Positions 44,524-54,936 are shown, counted from the stretch's first letter. The stretch: 64,000 nucleotides of DNA from an uncultured Clostridia bacterium (GCA_947168885.1 CAMVNQ010000009.1:1-64000), one strand, 5' to 3'. Numbers and translations are program-made. The notes: generated by a model from the sequence alone, not told the origin.

Positions 44524-45669
44524 ATGGCAAACAGAATAATACTGAACACAGCATCGTATCACGGCAAAGGCGCTATAGCAGAGATACCTGGTCTTGCGCA
44601 GGCAAAAGGATTCAGGCATATCTTCGTATGTTCCGACCCCGACCTGATAAAATTCGGTGTAACCGCCAAAGTGACCGGTCTGCTTGACAACGCAGGGATA
44701 AAGTACACCGTATTCTCTGACATCAAGCCAAATCCCACCATTGAAAACGTTAAAAGCGGTGTTGAAGCATTCAAGGCGTGCGGCGCAGATTCCATGATAG
44801 CAATAGGCGGCGGCTCGTCCATGGATACTGCTAAAGCTATCGGTATAATCATAACCAACCCCGAATTTGCGGATGTACGCTCTCTTGAAGGCGTTGCCCC
44901 CACCAAAAATCATGCCGTACCGACGATAGCTGTACCGACGACTGCGGGTACGGCTGCGGAAGTAACGATAAACTACGTTATCACAGACACAGAAAAGGAA
45001 AGAAAGTTTGTCTGTGTAGATGAGCACGATATTCCCGATGTCGCTGTCATAGACCCGGAAATGATGTACACGATGCCGAAGTCGCTCACTGCCGCTACCG
45101 GTATGGATGCCCTTACGCACGCTATCGAGGGGTACACCACCAAGGCTGCGTGGGAAATGACCGATATGTTCCACCTTGAAGCTATCCGACTTATCTCGAA
45201 GAACCTGCGCGGCGCCGTTGAGAACAAGCCCGAAAACCGTGAAGGAATGGCTCTTGCACAGTATATCGCCGGCATGGGCTTCTCGAACGTCGGTCTTGGT
45301 ATCGCTCACTCGATCGCTCATACTCTCGGTGCTCACTACGACACTCCACACGGAGTTGCCTGTGCAATGATGCTTCCGATAGTCATGGAATACAATCAGG
45401 AATGCACCGGCGAAAAATACCGCGAGATCGCACGTGCAATGGGCGTTGAAGGCGTTGACGCTATGTCGCAGGAGGAATACCGTAAGGCTGCCATAGATGC
45501 AGTACGAAAACTTTCCGCCGACGTAGGCATACCTGCCAGAAACGACAAAATAAAGGAAGCCGATCTCGACAGACTCGCCGAAGACGCTTACGCCGATGCC
45601 TGCCGCCCCGGCAACCCGAAAGACACAAGTGTAGCCGAGCTCAAGGAACTTTACAGAAAGATAATGTGA
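44524..45669 (+). CDS. fucO: Lactaldehyde reductase (iron-containing alcohol dehydrogenase)
   Basis: 381 residues, matching the family length. It reduces L- or D-lactaldehyde to 1,2-propanediol with NADH in fucose or rhamnose fermentation. Long stretches recall E. coli FucO: IAIGGGSSMDTAKAIGI (NAD loop), NPEFADVRSLEG, IPTT-like AVPTTAGTAAEVTINYVITD, RKFVCVDEHDIP and QYIAGMGFSNVGLG. The Fe ligands are in GMDALTHAIEG (Asp, His) and IAHSIAHTLGAHYDTPHG (two His). A strong GGAGG site precedes the start. It is monocistronic; no other fucose or rhamnose genes are nearby, so it may also act as a general alcohol dehydrogenase. Confidence 0.92.
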   Translation: MANRIILNTASYHGKGAIAEIPGLAQAKGFRHIFVCSDPDLIKFGVTAKVTGLLDNAGIKYTVFSDIKPNPTIENVKSGVEAFKACGADSMIAIGGGSSMDTAKAIGIIITNPEFADVRSLEGVAPTKNHAVPTIAVPTTAGTAAEVTINYVITDTEKERKFVCVDEHDIPDVAVIDPEMMYTMPKSLTAATGMDALTHAIEGYTTKAAWEMTDMFHLEAIRLISKNLRGAVENKPENREGMALAQYIAGMGFSNVGLGIAHSIAHTLGAHYDTPHGVACAMMLPIVMEYNQECTGEKYREIARAMGVEGVDAMSQEEYRKAAIDAVRKLSADVGIPARNDKIKEADLDRLAEDAYADACRPGNPKDTSVAELKELYRKIM

Positions 45670-45704
45670 CCATAAGCAGCACAAATATCATCACATAACG
45701 AACA

Positions 45705-45736
45705 GACCGCCCCGGGTTTTACAGTCCGGGGCGGTC
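45705..45736. terminator. Bidirectional terminator between fucO and ktrA
   Basis: GACCGCCCCGG / CCGGGGCGGTC stem between convergent genes, with ATTATTG on the plus side. Confidence 0.85.
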
Positions 45737-45754
45737 ATTATTGTCAGGAACCGG

Positions 45755-46393
45755 TCATATAGCTTTCCGGATATTCTCGACGCTTCCGATCAACAGCAAT
45801 GTGTAGTCTGTGGTAAGCACCATATCCGGCATAGGCACGACAAGCTGATCGGATGTGCGGATGGCTATGATATTCAGGTGATGCTTCTTGCGCACATCGA
45901 GTTCGGCGATAGTCTTGTTGTGCCACGAATCCGGCACCCGTATCTCGTAAATATTGATGTCGTGGTCAAGCTGGAACACATCGAGGATATCGTCTGACGC
46001 TTCCTTGGTCGCAAGCCTTATCGCGGTAAGCTTTTCGGGGTAAACCGTTTCGTCGGCACCGTTGCGTAAAAGGAACTTTTCCTGCACATCGTTCTTGGCG
46101 CGGGCGATCACCTTTCGTGCGCCAAGCTCTTTAAGCAAGGCGGTCGTCTCAAGCAGATCCTGAAAGCTGTCGCTTATGGTCACTATACACACATCAAAGT
46201 CCGGTATGCCGAGAGATTCCATAAAATCCTCGTTCGTACTGTCGCCGATCTGTGAGTTGGTAACAAGCGGAAGTATCGCGTTTACCCGCTCTTCGTCGCT
46301 GTCAACCACCATTATCTCACATCTGAGATCCGACATACGCTTTGCTATATGTATGCCAAAAGGGCCTGCACCTATAATCAGGACTGATTTCAT
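45755..46393 (-). CDS. ktrA: Potassium uptake regulatory subunit (KtrA/TrkA family)
   Basis: 212 residues, a cytosolic gating ring subunit. The RCK_N domain begins SVLIIGAGPFGIHIAKRMSD, a nucleotide-binding Rossmann motif for NAD(H)/ATP, with MVVDSDEERV at the second strand. The RCK_C half (about 135-212) has IRVPDSWHNKTIAELDVRKK. It binds the KtrB channel-like subunit encoded 19 bases upstream in the same operon; nucleotides control potassium flux. Length and order are typical of Ktr systems. Confidence 0.92.
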   Translation of the reverse strand: MKSVLIIGAGPFGIHIAKRMSDLRCEIMVVDSDEERVNAILPLVTNSQIGDSTNEDFMESLGIPDFDVCIVTISDSFQDLLETTALLKELGARKVIARAKNDVQEKFLLRNGADETVYPEKLTAIRLATKEASDDILDVFQLDHDINIYEIRVPDSWHNKTIAELDVRKKHHLNIIAIRTSDQLVVPMPDMVLTTDYTLLLIGSVENIRKAI

Positions 46394-46412
46394 ATTTTTA
46401 TCCTCCTTTTAA

Positions 46413-47753
46413 TTATCCGACCGTTATCTTTTCCTGCGGCAGTCTTGACGCTTCCGCGGGTGAAGCAAACGCAGCATATATGAGCGTAAGTCCCCCTACC
46501 CTTCCCGCGAACATCAGTATCATAAGAATGATGTGCGACGGAAGCGAAAGCGATGTCGTTATTCCAAGCGTAACACCCGCCGTACCGAGCGCGGAGCCTG
46601 TCTCGAACAGACAGCTTATTAGCGGGCGCGAATCTATCAGACTTATCGCAATTCCCGTTGAGAGAAACAGCATCACATACATGAACAGTATCGCTCCGGC
46701 GGTGCGTATCGTGTCCGTCGGGATACGGCGCCTGAACGCCTCGACATCGTTTCTGCGACGGAAAACACTCAGCGCAGCGAGGAACAGCACAGCTATTGTC
46801 GTTATCTTCATTCCGCCTGCGGTAGAGCCCGAGCAGCCGCCAATGAGCATGAGAACAGTCATTACCATTGCTCCGGGCTCAGACATTGCTGAAAGATCTG
46901 CCGTGTTGAAGCCGGCCGTCCTTGCAGTTACCGACTGGAAAAGCGAGTGGAGCACGCGTTCTTTCATTGGCTCGCCCGAGTATTCGGCAAAGAAAAAGAA
47001 TACCGCGGGAAGCAATATCATTATCCCCGTTGTCACAAGGACGATCTTTGTCTGTAACCGGTATTTTTTGAAATGGTGCCTGTGCTTCACGATATCGTCC
47101 CATGTAAGGAAGCCGATACCGCCTAAAATTATAAGAAGCATCAATACCACATTGACATAGACATTGCCGCCGTAGCTCGTCATCGAAGAGAACGGTTCCT
47201 TAACGCCCATAAGATCGAAACCCGCGTTACAGAAAGCGGAGACCGAATGGAACACCGCATACCAGATGCCTTTCGGGAAGCCGAACTCGCTTATGAACAC
47301 GGGAGCAAGCATTACCGCACCGGTAAGCTCGATTATACCGGTCATTTTCAGGATAAATTTGGTGAGCTGCAATATCCCGCCGACATTCGGTGCCGAGATC
47401 GAGTCCTGCATCATACCTCTGAACCAGAGTCCGATCTTTTTCCCGGCAAGCCTTGTTATCGTAAGGCCTATGGTGATGACACCCATACCGCCTATCTGTA
47501 TCATCACGAGTATCACTGCCTGACCGAACAGTGACCAATGCGTTGCAGTATCGCGTACCACAAGCCCCGTAACGCAGGAAGCGGAGATCGCGGTGAAAAG
47601 CGTGTCACTGAAGGGCGTGAAGGTAAAGTCGGCCGATGAGACAGGAAGCATGAGCAGGAGCGCTCCCAGAAGGATAAGCGCCATAAATCCCATACTTATC
47701 ACGCGGAATGAGTTACGGTTATGTATTCCGGTCTGGGTCTTGTTTTTCTTCAT
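46413..47753 (-). CDS. ktrB: Potassium uptake membrane subunit (KtrB/TrkH family)
   Basis: 446 residues with repeated M1-P-M2 units of the superfamily of K+ transporters. The selectivity regions are ISASCVTGLVVRDT, SVSAFCNAGFDLMG, SVTARTAGFNTADL and GSALGTAGVTLGIT, each with the conserved glycine. The start used is the ATG preceded by GGAG six bases away; an upstream in-frame start adds eleven residues without a better site. It is co-transcribed with ktrA. It imports K+ (often Na+-coupled) for osmotic and pH balance. Confidence 0.93.
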   Translation of the reverse strand: MKKNKTQTGIHNRNSFRVISMGFMALILLGALLLMLPVSSADFTFTPFSDTLFTAISASCVTGLVVRDTATHWSLFGQAVILVMIQIGGMGVITIGLTITRLAGKKIGLWFRGMMQDSISAPNVGGILQLTKFILKMTGIIELTGAVMLAPVFISEFGFPKGIWYAVFHSVSAFCNAGFDLMGVKEPFSSMTSYGGNVYVNVVLMLLIILGGIGFLTWDDIVKHRHHFKKYRLQTKIVLVTTGIMILLPAVFFFFAEYSGEPMKERVLHSLFQSVTARTAGFNTADLSAMSEPGAMVMTVLMLIGGCSGSTAGGMKITTIAVLFLAALSVFRRRNDVEAFRRRIPTDTIRTAGAILFMYVMLFLSTGIAISLIDSRPLISCLFETGSALGTAGVTLGITTSLSLPSHIILMILMFAGRVGGLTLIYAAFASPAEASRLPQEKITVG

Positions 47754-47815
47754 AAATTTCTCCATACCGTCGGCTGCAGCGCACACCGACCAAGGTCATT
47801 ACAATGTTATTAATA

Positions 47816-47844
47816 ATTATAGCACATCTTCGGTAAAATTACAA
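47816..47844 (-). promoter_or_regulatory. Promoter of ktrBA
   Basis: Minus-strand TTGTAA (47839-47844), 17-bp spacer, TATAAT (47816-47821). Confidence 0.7.
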
Positions 47845-47946
47845 TATCCGACACAAAAATCGCTCTTTTACGGCTCGGTATAAGAAAATTAATTGCGAAC
47901 ATACTACTGTTTTAACATCATTTTTAGTTTTAAGCGCCTGAAACGA

Positions 47947-47975
47947 TTGACAAAACCGCTTTTCAGGTGTATAAT
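47947..47975 (+). promoter_or_regulatory. Promoter of the hydrogenase-like receptor gene
   Basis: TTGACA (47947-47952), 17-bp spacer, TATAAT (47970-47975). Confidence 0.85.
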
Positions 47976-48073
47976 AGCAGAGTATGTCATAGTGATGATT
48001 CAGCGGAACAATCAGCTTATCCGACAGATTTCTTCACACAATTTGAGTCAGAATAAAAAAGGGGTAACACATC

Positions 48074-50437
48074 ATGGATCTTACGGCATCACTTATCTAC
48101 ACAAATGAAAAATGTATCGGCTGCAACAAGTGCATAAACGTTTGTCCTGCAATGGGCGCCTGCACTTCTGTCGATGTTGACGGCGATAAGCGCCGCATAT
48201 CAGTCAACGGCACTTACTGCGTATCCTGCGGTGCTTGCATGGATGCCTGCGTTCATGGTGCACGAGAGTTCAACGATGATACAGAGCGCTTCTTCGAGGA
48301 TCTCAAGGCGGGTCAGAGGATCTCTCTGCTCCTGGCTCCCGCATTCCTCGCAAATTACCCGACACAGTACGGCTCGGTGCTCGGCGGACTCAAAAAGCTC
48401 GGTGTAAACCGCATCATCTCTGTTTCGTTCGGTGCGGATATATGCACATGGGGCTATATCAACTACATAAAAAAATATAATTATCTCGGCGGCATCTCCC
48501 AGCCCTGCCCCGCTGTCGTAAGATACATAGAGAACTATACTCCCGAGCTTCTCCCGAAGCTTTTCCCGATACACAGCCCTATGATGTGCACCGCCGTTTA
48601 CTGCCGCAAGACGCTGAATATGACGGACAAGCTCGCGTTCATATCGCCCTGCGTTGCGAAGAAGCTTGAGATAGATGACCCGAACAACGCCGGTCTCATC
48701 CAGTACAACGTCACTTTCGACCACCTTATGAAATATGTCAAGGAACACCATATCACGGGTCCGAGCGCCACGGATGAAATAGAATACGGTCTCGGTTCGA
48801 TATACCCCACCCCGGGCGGACTCAAAGAAAACGCTTACTGGTTTCTCGGTCCTGATGTCGCTATACGTCAGATCGAGGGCGAGAAGAGAATGTACGAATG
48901 GCTCAGAAAGAACAGCAAGCGCATCAAGGACGGCACAACTCCGTTTGTGTTCATAGACGCGCTCAACTGTGAAAACGGCTGTATATGCGGAACCGCTGTT
49001 GATCCCAAAATGTCGGAAACTGACGACGCGATGTACAATCTGCTGAAAATCAAGGAAGCGTCGAAGAAAAACCGTCCCGCAAGCCCGTGGACGAAGCACG
49101 CGTCACCCAAAATGCGTCTTGCAGCGCTCAACGCCCAGTTCAGCCGCCTTCGCCTTGAGGACTACATACGCAAATACACCGACAGATCGAAGAATACCGA
49201 ATATAAAATACCGAACTCGTCCGAGCTCGACGCTATATTCCGTTCAATGCGCAAGCTCACCAAACAGCAGAGAGAGATAAACTGCACCTGCTGCGGATAC
49301 GAGACTTGTCATCAGATGGCAACAGCAATACATAACGGCTTTAATGTAAAGGAAAACTGCATCCATTATCAGAAAGATCATCTTCAGCAGGAAATGGATC
49401 ACGCAGAATGCCTCGCGAAAGAAGTCGAACGTCAGCGTGCCCAGGCAACAGGTGAGCATCAGAAACTTCTGAACTCGATTGAGCGCATAGAGCACGAGTT
49501 CGATGATATTTATAAGGCAATAGACGAAATGGCCGCGGGCAACGAACGCAATGCCGACGACAGCAACAATATCGCGCAGAAAATACAGGGCGTTTCCGAC
49601 TTTACGGAAAACCTCGAAAAGTCCATGAACGAGATACGTGAGCTTATAGATCACCTCGGCGAGAACAACAAGGAAGTCGTAAGTATAGCGAGCCACACCA
49701 ACCTTCTCGCACTGAACGCGTCCATAGAAGCAGCACGCGCAGGTGAAGCCGGAAAGAGCTTTGCTGTCGTTGCATCGGAGATCAAAAACCTCGCGGCGAA
49801 CTCTGAACAGACTGCCAACAACAGTACCGAGAACCAGACCCGCATAGACGAGTCTGCGATAAACATAATAAAGGGCGCGGAGACACTTGCTTCCGAAGTA
49901 TCGGCGGTAAGCGGTCTTACGAACAATCTGGCTGAAGCGACCGTCAAAATGTCCGCGACCACCGACGATATCCGCCGCAGTATGGGTAACGTAAAGACAG
50001 AGCTGAGCCACCTCGCAGTTCCCGGAGGTACCGACGCTTCGGGTCATTCCAAGCTTTACAGGAAGTATGTACTTATCGCTGAAGACGTCATCATAGGCGC
50101 GGAGATGCTGCGCCAGATGCTCGCGGCTGTGGGCTGTACTGCTGATATAGCGGAGAACGGGCAGAAAGCCGTTGAACTCTTTGAATCAAGCAGCGAAGGC
50201 AAATACGCGGCTATTATAATGGATATACATATGCCGATAATGGACGGTATTGAAGCGACAAAGACAATAAGATCAATGGTTCGCTCCGACGCTAAAAGAA
50301 TACCGATAATCGCGCTAACCGCAAACGATATAGAGTATGACGCACACAGAACGGCAAGCGCCGGCATGAACGCGCACTTCTCAAAGCCCGCAGATACCGC
50401 CGAGCTTCTCCGTACACTGGAAAAACTTATAAATTGA
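48074..50437 (+). CDS. Sensory [FeFe]-hydrogenase-like protein fused to chemoreceptor signalling and receiver domains
   Basis: 787 residues, no membrane segment. Two 4Fe-4S motifs start the protein ([11 protein letters not shown] at 14-24, then [11 protein letters not shown]). The H-cluster domain has the three cysteine loops in sensory form: [10 protein letters not shown] (Cys145; the proton-channel cysteine before it is replaced by Pro), SPCVAKK (Cys193) and [10 protein letters not shown] (Cys299, Cys303). A further 4Fe-4S domain (CTCCGYETC near 403) leads into a methyl-accepting chemotaxis signalling hairpin (about 440-655, [20 protein letters not shown]) and a receiver ([14 protein letters not shown] Asp717). 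It resembles group C HydS sensors, which usually end in PAS. It probably senses H2 or redox state and signals through CheA/CheW-like partners, none of which is encoded nearby. Confidence 0.9.
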   Translation: MDLTASLIYTNEKCIGCNKCINVCPAMGACTSVDVDGDKRRISVNGTYCVSCGACMDACVHGAREFNDDTERFFEDLKAGQRISLLLAPAFLANYPTQYGSVLGGLKKLGVNRIISVSFGADICTWGYINYIKKYNYLGGISQPCPAVVRYIENYTPELLPKLFPIHSPMMCTAVYCRKTLNMTDKLAFISPCVAKKLEIDDPNNAGLIQYNVTFDHLMKYVKEHHITGPSATDEIEYGLGSIYPTPGGLKENAYWFLGPDVAIRQIEGEKRMYEWLRKNSKRIKDGTTPFVFIDALNCENGCICGTAVDPKMSETDDAMYNLLKIKEASKKNRPASPWTKHASPKMRLAALNAQFSRLRLEDYIRKYTDRSKNTEYKIPNSSELDAIFRSMRKLTKQQREINCTCCGYETCHQMATAIHNGFNVKENCIHYQKDHLQQEMDHAECLAKEVERQRAQATGEHQKLLNSIERIEHEFDDIYKAIDEMAAGNERNADDSNNIAQKIQGVSDFTENLEKSMNEIRELIDHLGENNKEVVSIASHTNLLALNASIEAARAGEAGKSFAVVASEIKNLAANSEQTANNSTENQTRIDESAINIIKGAETLASEVSAVSGLTNNLAEATVKMSATTDDIRRSMGNVKTELSHLAVPGGTDASGHSKLYRKYVLIAEDVIIGAEMLRQMLAAVGCTADIAENGQKAVELFESSSEGKYAAIIMDIHMPIMDGIEATKTIRSMVRSDAKRIPIIALTANDIEYDAHRTASAGMNAHFSKPADTAELLRTLEKLIN

Positions 50438-50464
50438 CATCGTTTTATACACTGGTTTATCCTG

Positions 50465-50519
50465 GCAATACCGCACATAGATCGTATATCTGTTTCTGCG
50501 GTATTGCCTTGTCTCTTTA
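50465..50519 (+). terminator. Terminator after the hydrogenase-like receptor
   Basis: GGCAATACCGCA / TGCGGTATTGCC stem (50465-50509) followed by TTGTCTCTTT. Confidence 0.75.
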
Positions 50520-50540
50520 TTATCAAAAGGAATTACAGAA

Positions 50541-52928
50541 ATGGATTTTTTAAAGGATTATCAATTGGATCTCATGCTGGTTCTGAGCGGCATATGTTTT
50601 TCATTAGCGATATGCGGAATTTTTTCCAACACTTCCGCGATGAAGAAATTCTACCTTTTCATTATGGATATGGGTGCCGCGATACTGATGTTAAGCGACC
50701 GATTTGCCTATATTTACAGAGGCAACATCACCCCGCTCGGTTACTGGATGGTAAGGATATGCAATTTCCTCACTATGTTCATTATTCTCGTTTTGATACT
50801 GTCCTTTAACGGCTATCTTATCGAGCTTTGCAAAAACAACCCTAAGATACGAAAACTTCCTGTGCGCCTTAAGATAAACCGGCTTATCATCGCATCGGGT
50901 GCGCTGCTTCTTGTTATTTCACAGTTTACCGGTCTTTATTATACATTTGACGAAAAAAACCAATACCAGAGATCTGACGGATTTTTTCTGTATTTCCTTA
51001 TCCCTATGATCGCATGGATGATATGCTTCTCTGTCCTTATACAGAACCATTCCGGCTTCAGCCGCCGTATGTTCACGGTATTGGTGCTTTTCTGCACCCT
51101 TCCGATCATAGCCACGGTAGCCCAGATCTTCTTTTACGGGGTGTCTCTTGCAAACATCACAATAACGCTTCTCACGTTTATCCTCCGCATTCTGGAAATA
51201 GTAGAAGCACGCAGGGAGCTCGAAAAAGTCCATATAAGAGAAAAAGAACTTATGGAGAAGGAACAGGAAAGTACACAACGCCTTTTCACGCAGACCGCGA
51301 CCGCACTTGTAAACGCAATAGATGCGAAAGACCCCTATACTCACGGTCACTCTTCAAGAGTCGCAGAGTATTCGAGAAGGCTTGCCGAGATGAACAGAAA
51401 AAGCGAGCGTGAATGCACAGAGATATACTATTCCGCACTTGTCCATGATGTCGGCAAGATAGGTGTTCCGAGAAGCATCATAAACAAGTCAGGAAGGCTA
51501 ACCGACGAGGAATACACTATAATAAAACAGCACCCGATAATGGGCGTTCAGATACTTGAAAGTATAAGCGAGTTCCCTGCGTTAAGCATTGGCGCACATT
51601 ATCACCACGAACGCTATGACGGTAAGGGATACCCCGATGGAGTAAAGGGACAAGAAATACCCGAGATAGCAAGAATAATCGCTGTCGCAGATGCTTACGA
51701 CGCTATGACATCGAAAAGGAGCTACCGCGACCCTATACCCCAGCAGAAAGTCCGCGAAGAGATAGTCAAGGGTACGGGAACGCAGTTCGACCCCGTGTAT
51801 GCAAGACTTATGCTACACCTTATAGATGTTGATACCGAATACGAAATGAGAGAGCGCGAGGAAGTCCGTGATGATTCCGGAAGAATCAGGCTCAATGTGG
51901 CCCAACACGGCGGAACAGTCACGGACGGCATACTTATAAACGCCTGCATGACTTTCATAACTCTTTCACTCAGTTCGGACGATGAAGCTTCGGGAATCAC
52001 GCCTATGCCGTCCATGATACTTTTCGATTCGCTCGACGGAAAGGTACACAAAGACGCAAAAGAGATAAATGACCTGAATTATTTCGAATACGGCGAAATA
52101 ATGTACAACGGTCAGACAATTACCGGCGGTGCAAGAAAAATACAGACAAAGATCATAGACAAAGGCTCTGACGAGATCGAAAAGAACGGCAGCTACAAAA
52201 TCGAAGCTGTGAGAATACAGGATCACGCGCTCATACGTGTTATGGAAAAGACGCGTACCGCCGAGATAATAATTGCCCTTCCCGACAGCTCAAGATATAT
52301 GTACATAGGACTTACCGGCGAGCATTGCCGATACAGCGACATAAACACTGTCAAGGCGGCAACAGAATCTCCCGAGGACTATATCCCGAGAATAGCAGAA
52401 AAGATCAGCTATATCAACGGTCCCGAAGGCGATCTGCCTAATGTGCAGATCGACGGATATCGGTACGAACATACCAAGGGAATAGCGATAAAGAACGGTC
52501 TCAGGATCACTTTCCATGCAATGAGCCTGCCGACCGCAAGACTTGTATGGCACTGTCCGTGTATCGATCTGTTCTGCTCGGACGACGGCACAGTGTACGG
52601 CGAGAATTACCGCGACCTTGCGTTCATGCGCATTGACGGAGAGTTCTGGGAAAGCGACCCGGGGTGTTCCGCTAAGCTTAACGTCACCAAAACGCCGGAA
52701 TTCAAGAACTGGGATGCGTGGAAAAATTTCAATAAGAACGGCTTTGACGTAGAAATAAGATTCGAGGTCGATGATAACAGGATAACGTTGATCACAGAAA
52801 ACGCAGGTATAGCAATAAGGAACACTGCCGTACTGACCGGGATCGACCGTACGGTATATGCATCTGTCACCGGAGACCAGGTCGCCGTTACAGATATAAG
52901 GATAAAGTACACTGATCCGTCGGTATAA
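50541..52928 (+). CDS. 7TM sensor with HD-GYP domain and novel C-terminal beta domain
   Basis: 795 residues. Residues 1-225 carry about seven membrane helices. A short coiled coil (ARRELEKVHIREKELMEKEQ) leads to an HD-GYP domain with ALVHDVGKIGV (HD at 302-303) and HHERYDGKGYPDGV, so a cyclic-di-GMP phosphodiesterase is expected. From about 440 to 795 lies a beta-rich domain with no family I recognise: PSMILFDSLDG, YIGLTGEHCRYSD, SLPTARLVWHCPCIDLF, DLAFMRIDGEFWESDP and ITLITENAGI. The same domain ends the protein at 54937-59058. Topology puts it in the cytosol. Its tryptophan-rich, jelly-roll-like strand pattern suggests sugar or polymer binding, but that is a guess. Confidence 0.87.
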   Translation: MDFLKDYQLDLMLVLSGICFSLAICGIFSNTSAMKKFYLFIMDMGAAILMLSDRFAYIYRGNITPLGYWMVRICNFLTMFIILVLILSFNGYLIELCKNNPKIRKLPVRLKINRLIIASGALLLVISQFTGLYYTFDEKNQYQRSDGFFLYFLIPMIAWMICFSVLIQNHSGFSRRMFTVLVLFCTLPIIATVAQIFFYGVSLANITITLLTFILRILEIVEARRELEKVHIREKELMEKEQESTQRLFTQTATALVNAIDAKDPYTHGHSSRVAEYSRRLAEMNRKSERECTEIYYSALVHDVGKIGVPRSIINKSGRLTDEEYTIIKQHPIMGVQILESISEFPALSIGAHYHHERYDGKGYPDGVKGQEIPEIARIIAVADAYDAMTSKRSYRDPIPQQKVREEIVKGTGTQFDPVYARLMLHLIDVDTEYEMREREEVRDDSGRIRLNVAQHGGTVTDGILINACMTFITLSLSSDDEASGITPMPSMILFDSLDGKVHKDAKEINDLNYFEYGEIMYNGQTITGGARKIQTKIIDKGSDEIEKNGSYKIEAVRIQDHALIRVMEKTRTAEIIIALPDSSRYMYIGLTGEHCRYSDINTVKAATESPEDYIPRIAEKISYINGPEGDLPNVQIDGYRYEHTKGIAIKNGLRITFHAMSLPTARLVWHCPCIDLFCSDDGTVYGENYRDLAFMRIDGEFWESDPGCSAKLNVTKTPEFKNWDAWKNFNKNGFDVEIRFEVDDNRITLITENAGIAIRNTAVLTGIDRTVYASVTGDQVAVTDIRIKYTDPSV

Positions 52929-52951
52929 AAATACGAAAAGGACAGATTATT

Positions 52952-53407
52952 ATGGACAAAACAGAACGATTTATCATACTCGATGATACCTATCTGCCAC
53001 AGATGGCTGAGCTGTACAAAGCCGCGTTCACAGGTGAGCCGTGGAACGACGACTGGAGCGACACCGCACAGCTAAACAAATATATGAAGGAAATATCCTG
53101 CTCGTTCAACTCGCTGAACTACGGACTTATCATTGACGGGAAGCTTTCCGCCATGTCCGTCGGGAAGATCCACCACTGGTGGTCTGGAACGGAATACGCT
53201 GTTGAAGAATTCTGTGTCTCACCCGCGATCCAGAATCAGGGGCTTGGGACAAGGTTCATGAAGATGATAGAGGACGATGTACGAGACCGCGGTCTTTCGG
53301 GTATTTTTCTCCAGACCGACAGCGACAAACCGTCATATAAATTCTATCTGAAAAACGGATTCCGTGAACTCGAACGTCATGTGAGTTTCTTCAAAGACAT
53401 AAAATAA
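52952..53407 (+). CDS. GNAT-family N-acetyltransferase
   Basis: 151 residues. The acetyl-CoA loop is visible as FCVSPAIQNQGLGTRFMKMI, and the C-terminal KPSYKFYLKNGFREL matches the usual GNAT end. It starts 23 bases after the HD-GYP gene, with AAAAGGA as ribosome site, and is probably co-transcribed with it. The substrate is unknown. Confidence 0.88.
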   Translation: MDKTERFIILDDTYLPQMAELYKAAFTGEPWNDDWSDTAQLNKYMKEISCSFNSLNYGLIIDGKLSAMSVGKIHHWWSGTEYAVEEFCVSPAIQNQGLGTRFMKMIEDDVRDRGLSGIFLQTDSDKPSYKFYLKNGFRELERHVSFFKDIK

Positions 53408-53462
53408 CCCGAAAACGACGTAAAAAACAATACAAAACCCTGTCGTACTGCACCGTGCAAGG

Positions 53463-53491
53463 TTGACAAATGATGTAAAATGATTTATAAT
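53463..53491 (+). promoter_or_regulatory. Promoter of the diguanylate cyclase gene
   Basis: Consensus TTGACA (53463-53468), 17-bp spacer, TATAAT (53486-53491). Confidence 0.88.
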
Positions 53492-53523
53492 ACTGGTAAT
53501 GCTACGTTATAAGGGGTACAAAA

Positions 53524-54888
53524 ATGAATCCGCTAAAAAGGGTAAAAAAAGAGGGCATTTCACTTAAAATCGCACATATTCTTATGATAGTGCTGACATT
53601 CATAATCATGTGTATGCTTCTTTTCTTTACATTCCGTTCAAGTGTACTATACTCAGAACTCGGAGACATCACGGACAGCTACATAGAACTCCAGAAAAGT
53701 GCGGAAAGCTTAATGGACGCTTCCGATTATCTCACCGACAAGGTCCAGCGCTTCACCGTCATCTTAGATGAAGCCGATATGAATGCATACTTCGACGAAG
53801 CACACAATGTACGCCGGAGAGAGATCGCGGTCGAAGAAATGGAGCGTCGCGCACCCGATAAAATGGCTTATGAGGTGCTTAGTTTAGCTCTCGAAAGCTC
53901 GGTGAACCTTATGGATACCGAGTACCGGGCAATGAAGCTTATATGTGATGCGTGCGGCTATACCACAGAGTTCCCCGAGATCAACAATGCAGTACTGCCC
54001 GAAGGGTATGAGAAAATGACCAGGGACGAGAAGATACATCTTGCTCAGTCATTGGTACACGACGGAAAATACTATGAGCAGAAAACGAGCATACGCAAGG
54101 GAATGGAAGACTGCATAAAAACGCTCATCGATGACACCCAGCGAGTTCAGACCAGTATAAACTCAAAACTGCGCATCAATATGGCTGTGATGCAGGTGCT
54201 TCTCATAGTTCAGTCGATAGGTATGATAATAGTGCTCTGGCTGACCTCCTACCTCGGCATTAACCCGATACTCAAGAGCGTACAGAGGATACGCGAGAAT
54301 AAGAAGATGCCGGTCACGGGCTCATACGAGTTCCGCTACCTCGCAAAGACATACAACAAGATGTATGAAGCAGTCCAGAAAAGCATAGAGAACCTCAACT
54401 ATGAAGCTTCGCATGATAAGCTGACAAATCTGTACAACCGCGCAGGCTACGATCTCATAAGCGAGAGCATCGACCTGAGCTCGACCGCTGTCATAATCAT
54501 AGACGCAGACAAGTTCAAGGAAATAAATGATACAAACGGGCACCAGATCGGAGACGCGATACTGAGGAAAATAGCGGATGCCCTCAAGTACACTTTCCGA
54601 CGTGAGGATTATATCTGCCGTATCGGCGGCGACGAGTTCTTCGTGTTCATGCTGCACATGGACGAAAAGCGCAAAAATCTCATAAGCATAAAGATCGACC
54701 ACATAAATAAGGAACTCGCGGATACAAGCGACGGGCTTCCTGCGACATCTATAAGTGTAGGTGTTGCATTCGGCTGTAACGAGGAAAACCTTGAATCGAC
54801 CTTCAAACACGCCGATGAAGCTCTATATTTTATGAAATCAGCAGGAAAACACGGCTGCTCATTCTACGATTATAAAATAACAAAATAA
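53524..54888 (+). CDS. Membrane diguanylate cyclase (GGDEF)
   Basis: 454 residues. Two membrane helices (about 15-40 and 222-245) bracket an extracytoplasmic helical sensor with SAESLMDASDYLTDKVQRF. A short HAMP-like linker precedes the GGDEF domain, whose active site RIGGDEFFVFM (GGDEF at 368-372) is intact, as are DADKFKEINDTNGHQIGD and the final ADEALYFMKSAG. It should make cyclic-di-GMP. The inhibitory RxxD motif is not evident. It lies between two HD-GYP genes, so synthesis and breakdown enzymes are neighbours. Confidence 0.92.
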   Translation: MNPLKRVKKEGISLKIAHILMIVLTFIIMCMLLFFTFRSSVLYSELGDITDSYIELQKSAESLMDASDYLTDKVQRFTVILDEADMNAYFDEAHNVRRREIAVEEMERRAPDKMAYEVLSLALESSVNLMDTEYRAMKLICDACGYTTEFPEINNAVLPEGYEKMTRDEKIHLAQSLVHDGKYYEQKTSIRKGMEDCIKTLIDDTQRVQTSINSKLRINMAVMQVLLIVQSIGMIIVLWLTSYLGINPILKSVQRIRENKKMPVTGSYEFRYLAKTYNKMYEAVQKSIENLNYEASHDKLTNLYNRAGYDLISESIDLSSTAVIIIDADKFKEINDTNGHQIGDAILRKIADALKYTFRREDYICRIGGDEFFVFMLHMDEKRKNLISIKIDHINKELADTSDGLPATSISVGVAFGCNEENLESTFKHADEALYFMKSAGKHGCSFYDYKITK

Positions 54889-54896
54889 AAAAAATG

Positions 54897-54935
54897 ATCC
54901 CGTCTGACAACTCTGCTGTCAGACGGGATATTTTT
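54897..54935. terminator. Bidirectional terminator
   Basis: ATCCCGTCTGACA / TGTCAGACGGGAT stem between convergent genes, followed by ATTTTTATT on the plus strand and preceded by an A-run. Confidence 0.9.
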
Positions 54936-54936
54936 A

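Noticed and set aside
44425-45684. 419-codon minus-strand frame over fucO
   Set aside because: The plus strand encodes an unmistakable FucO; the antisense translation is Tyr/Arg/Cys rich without motifs.
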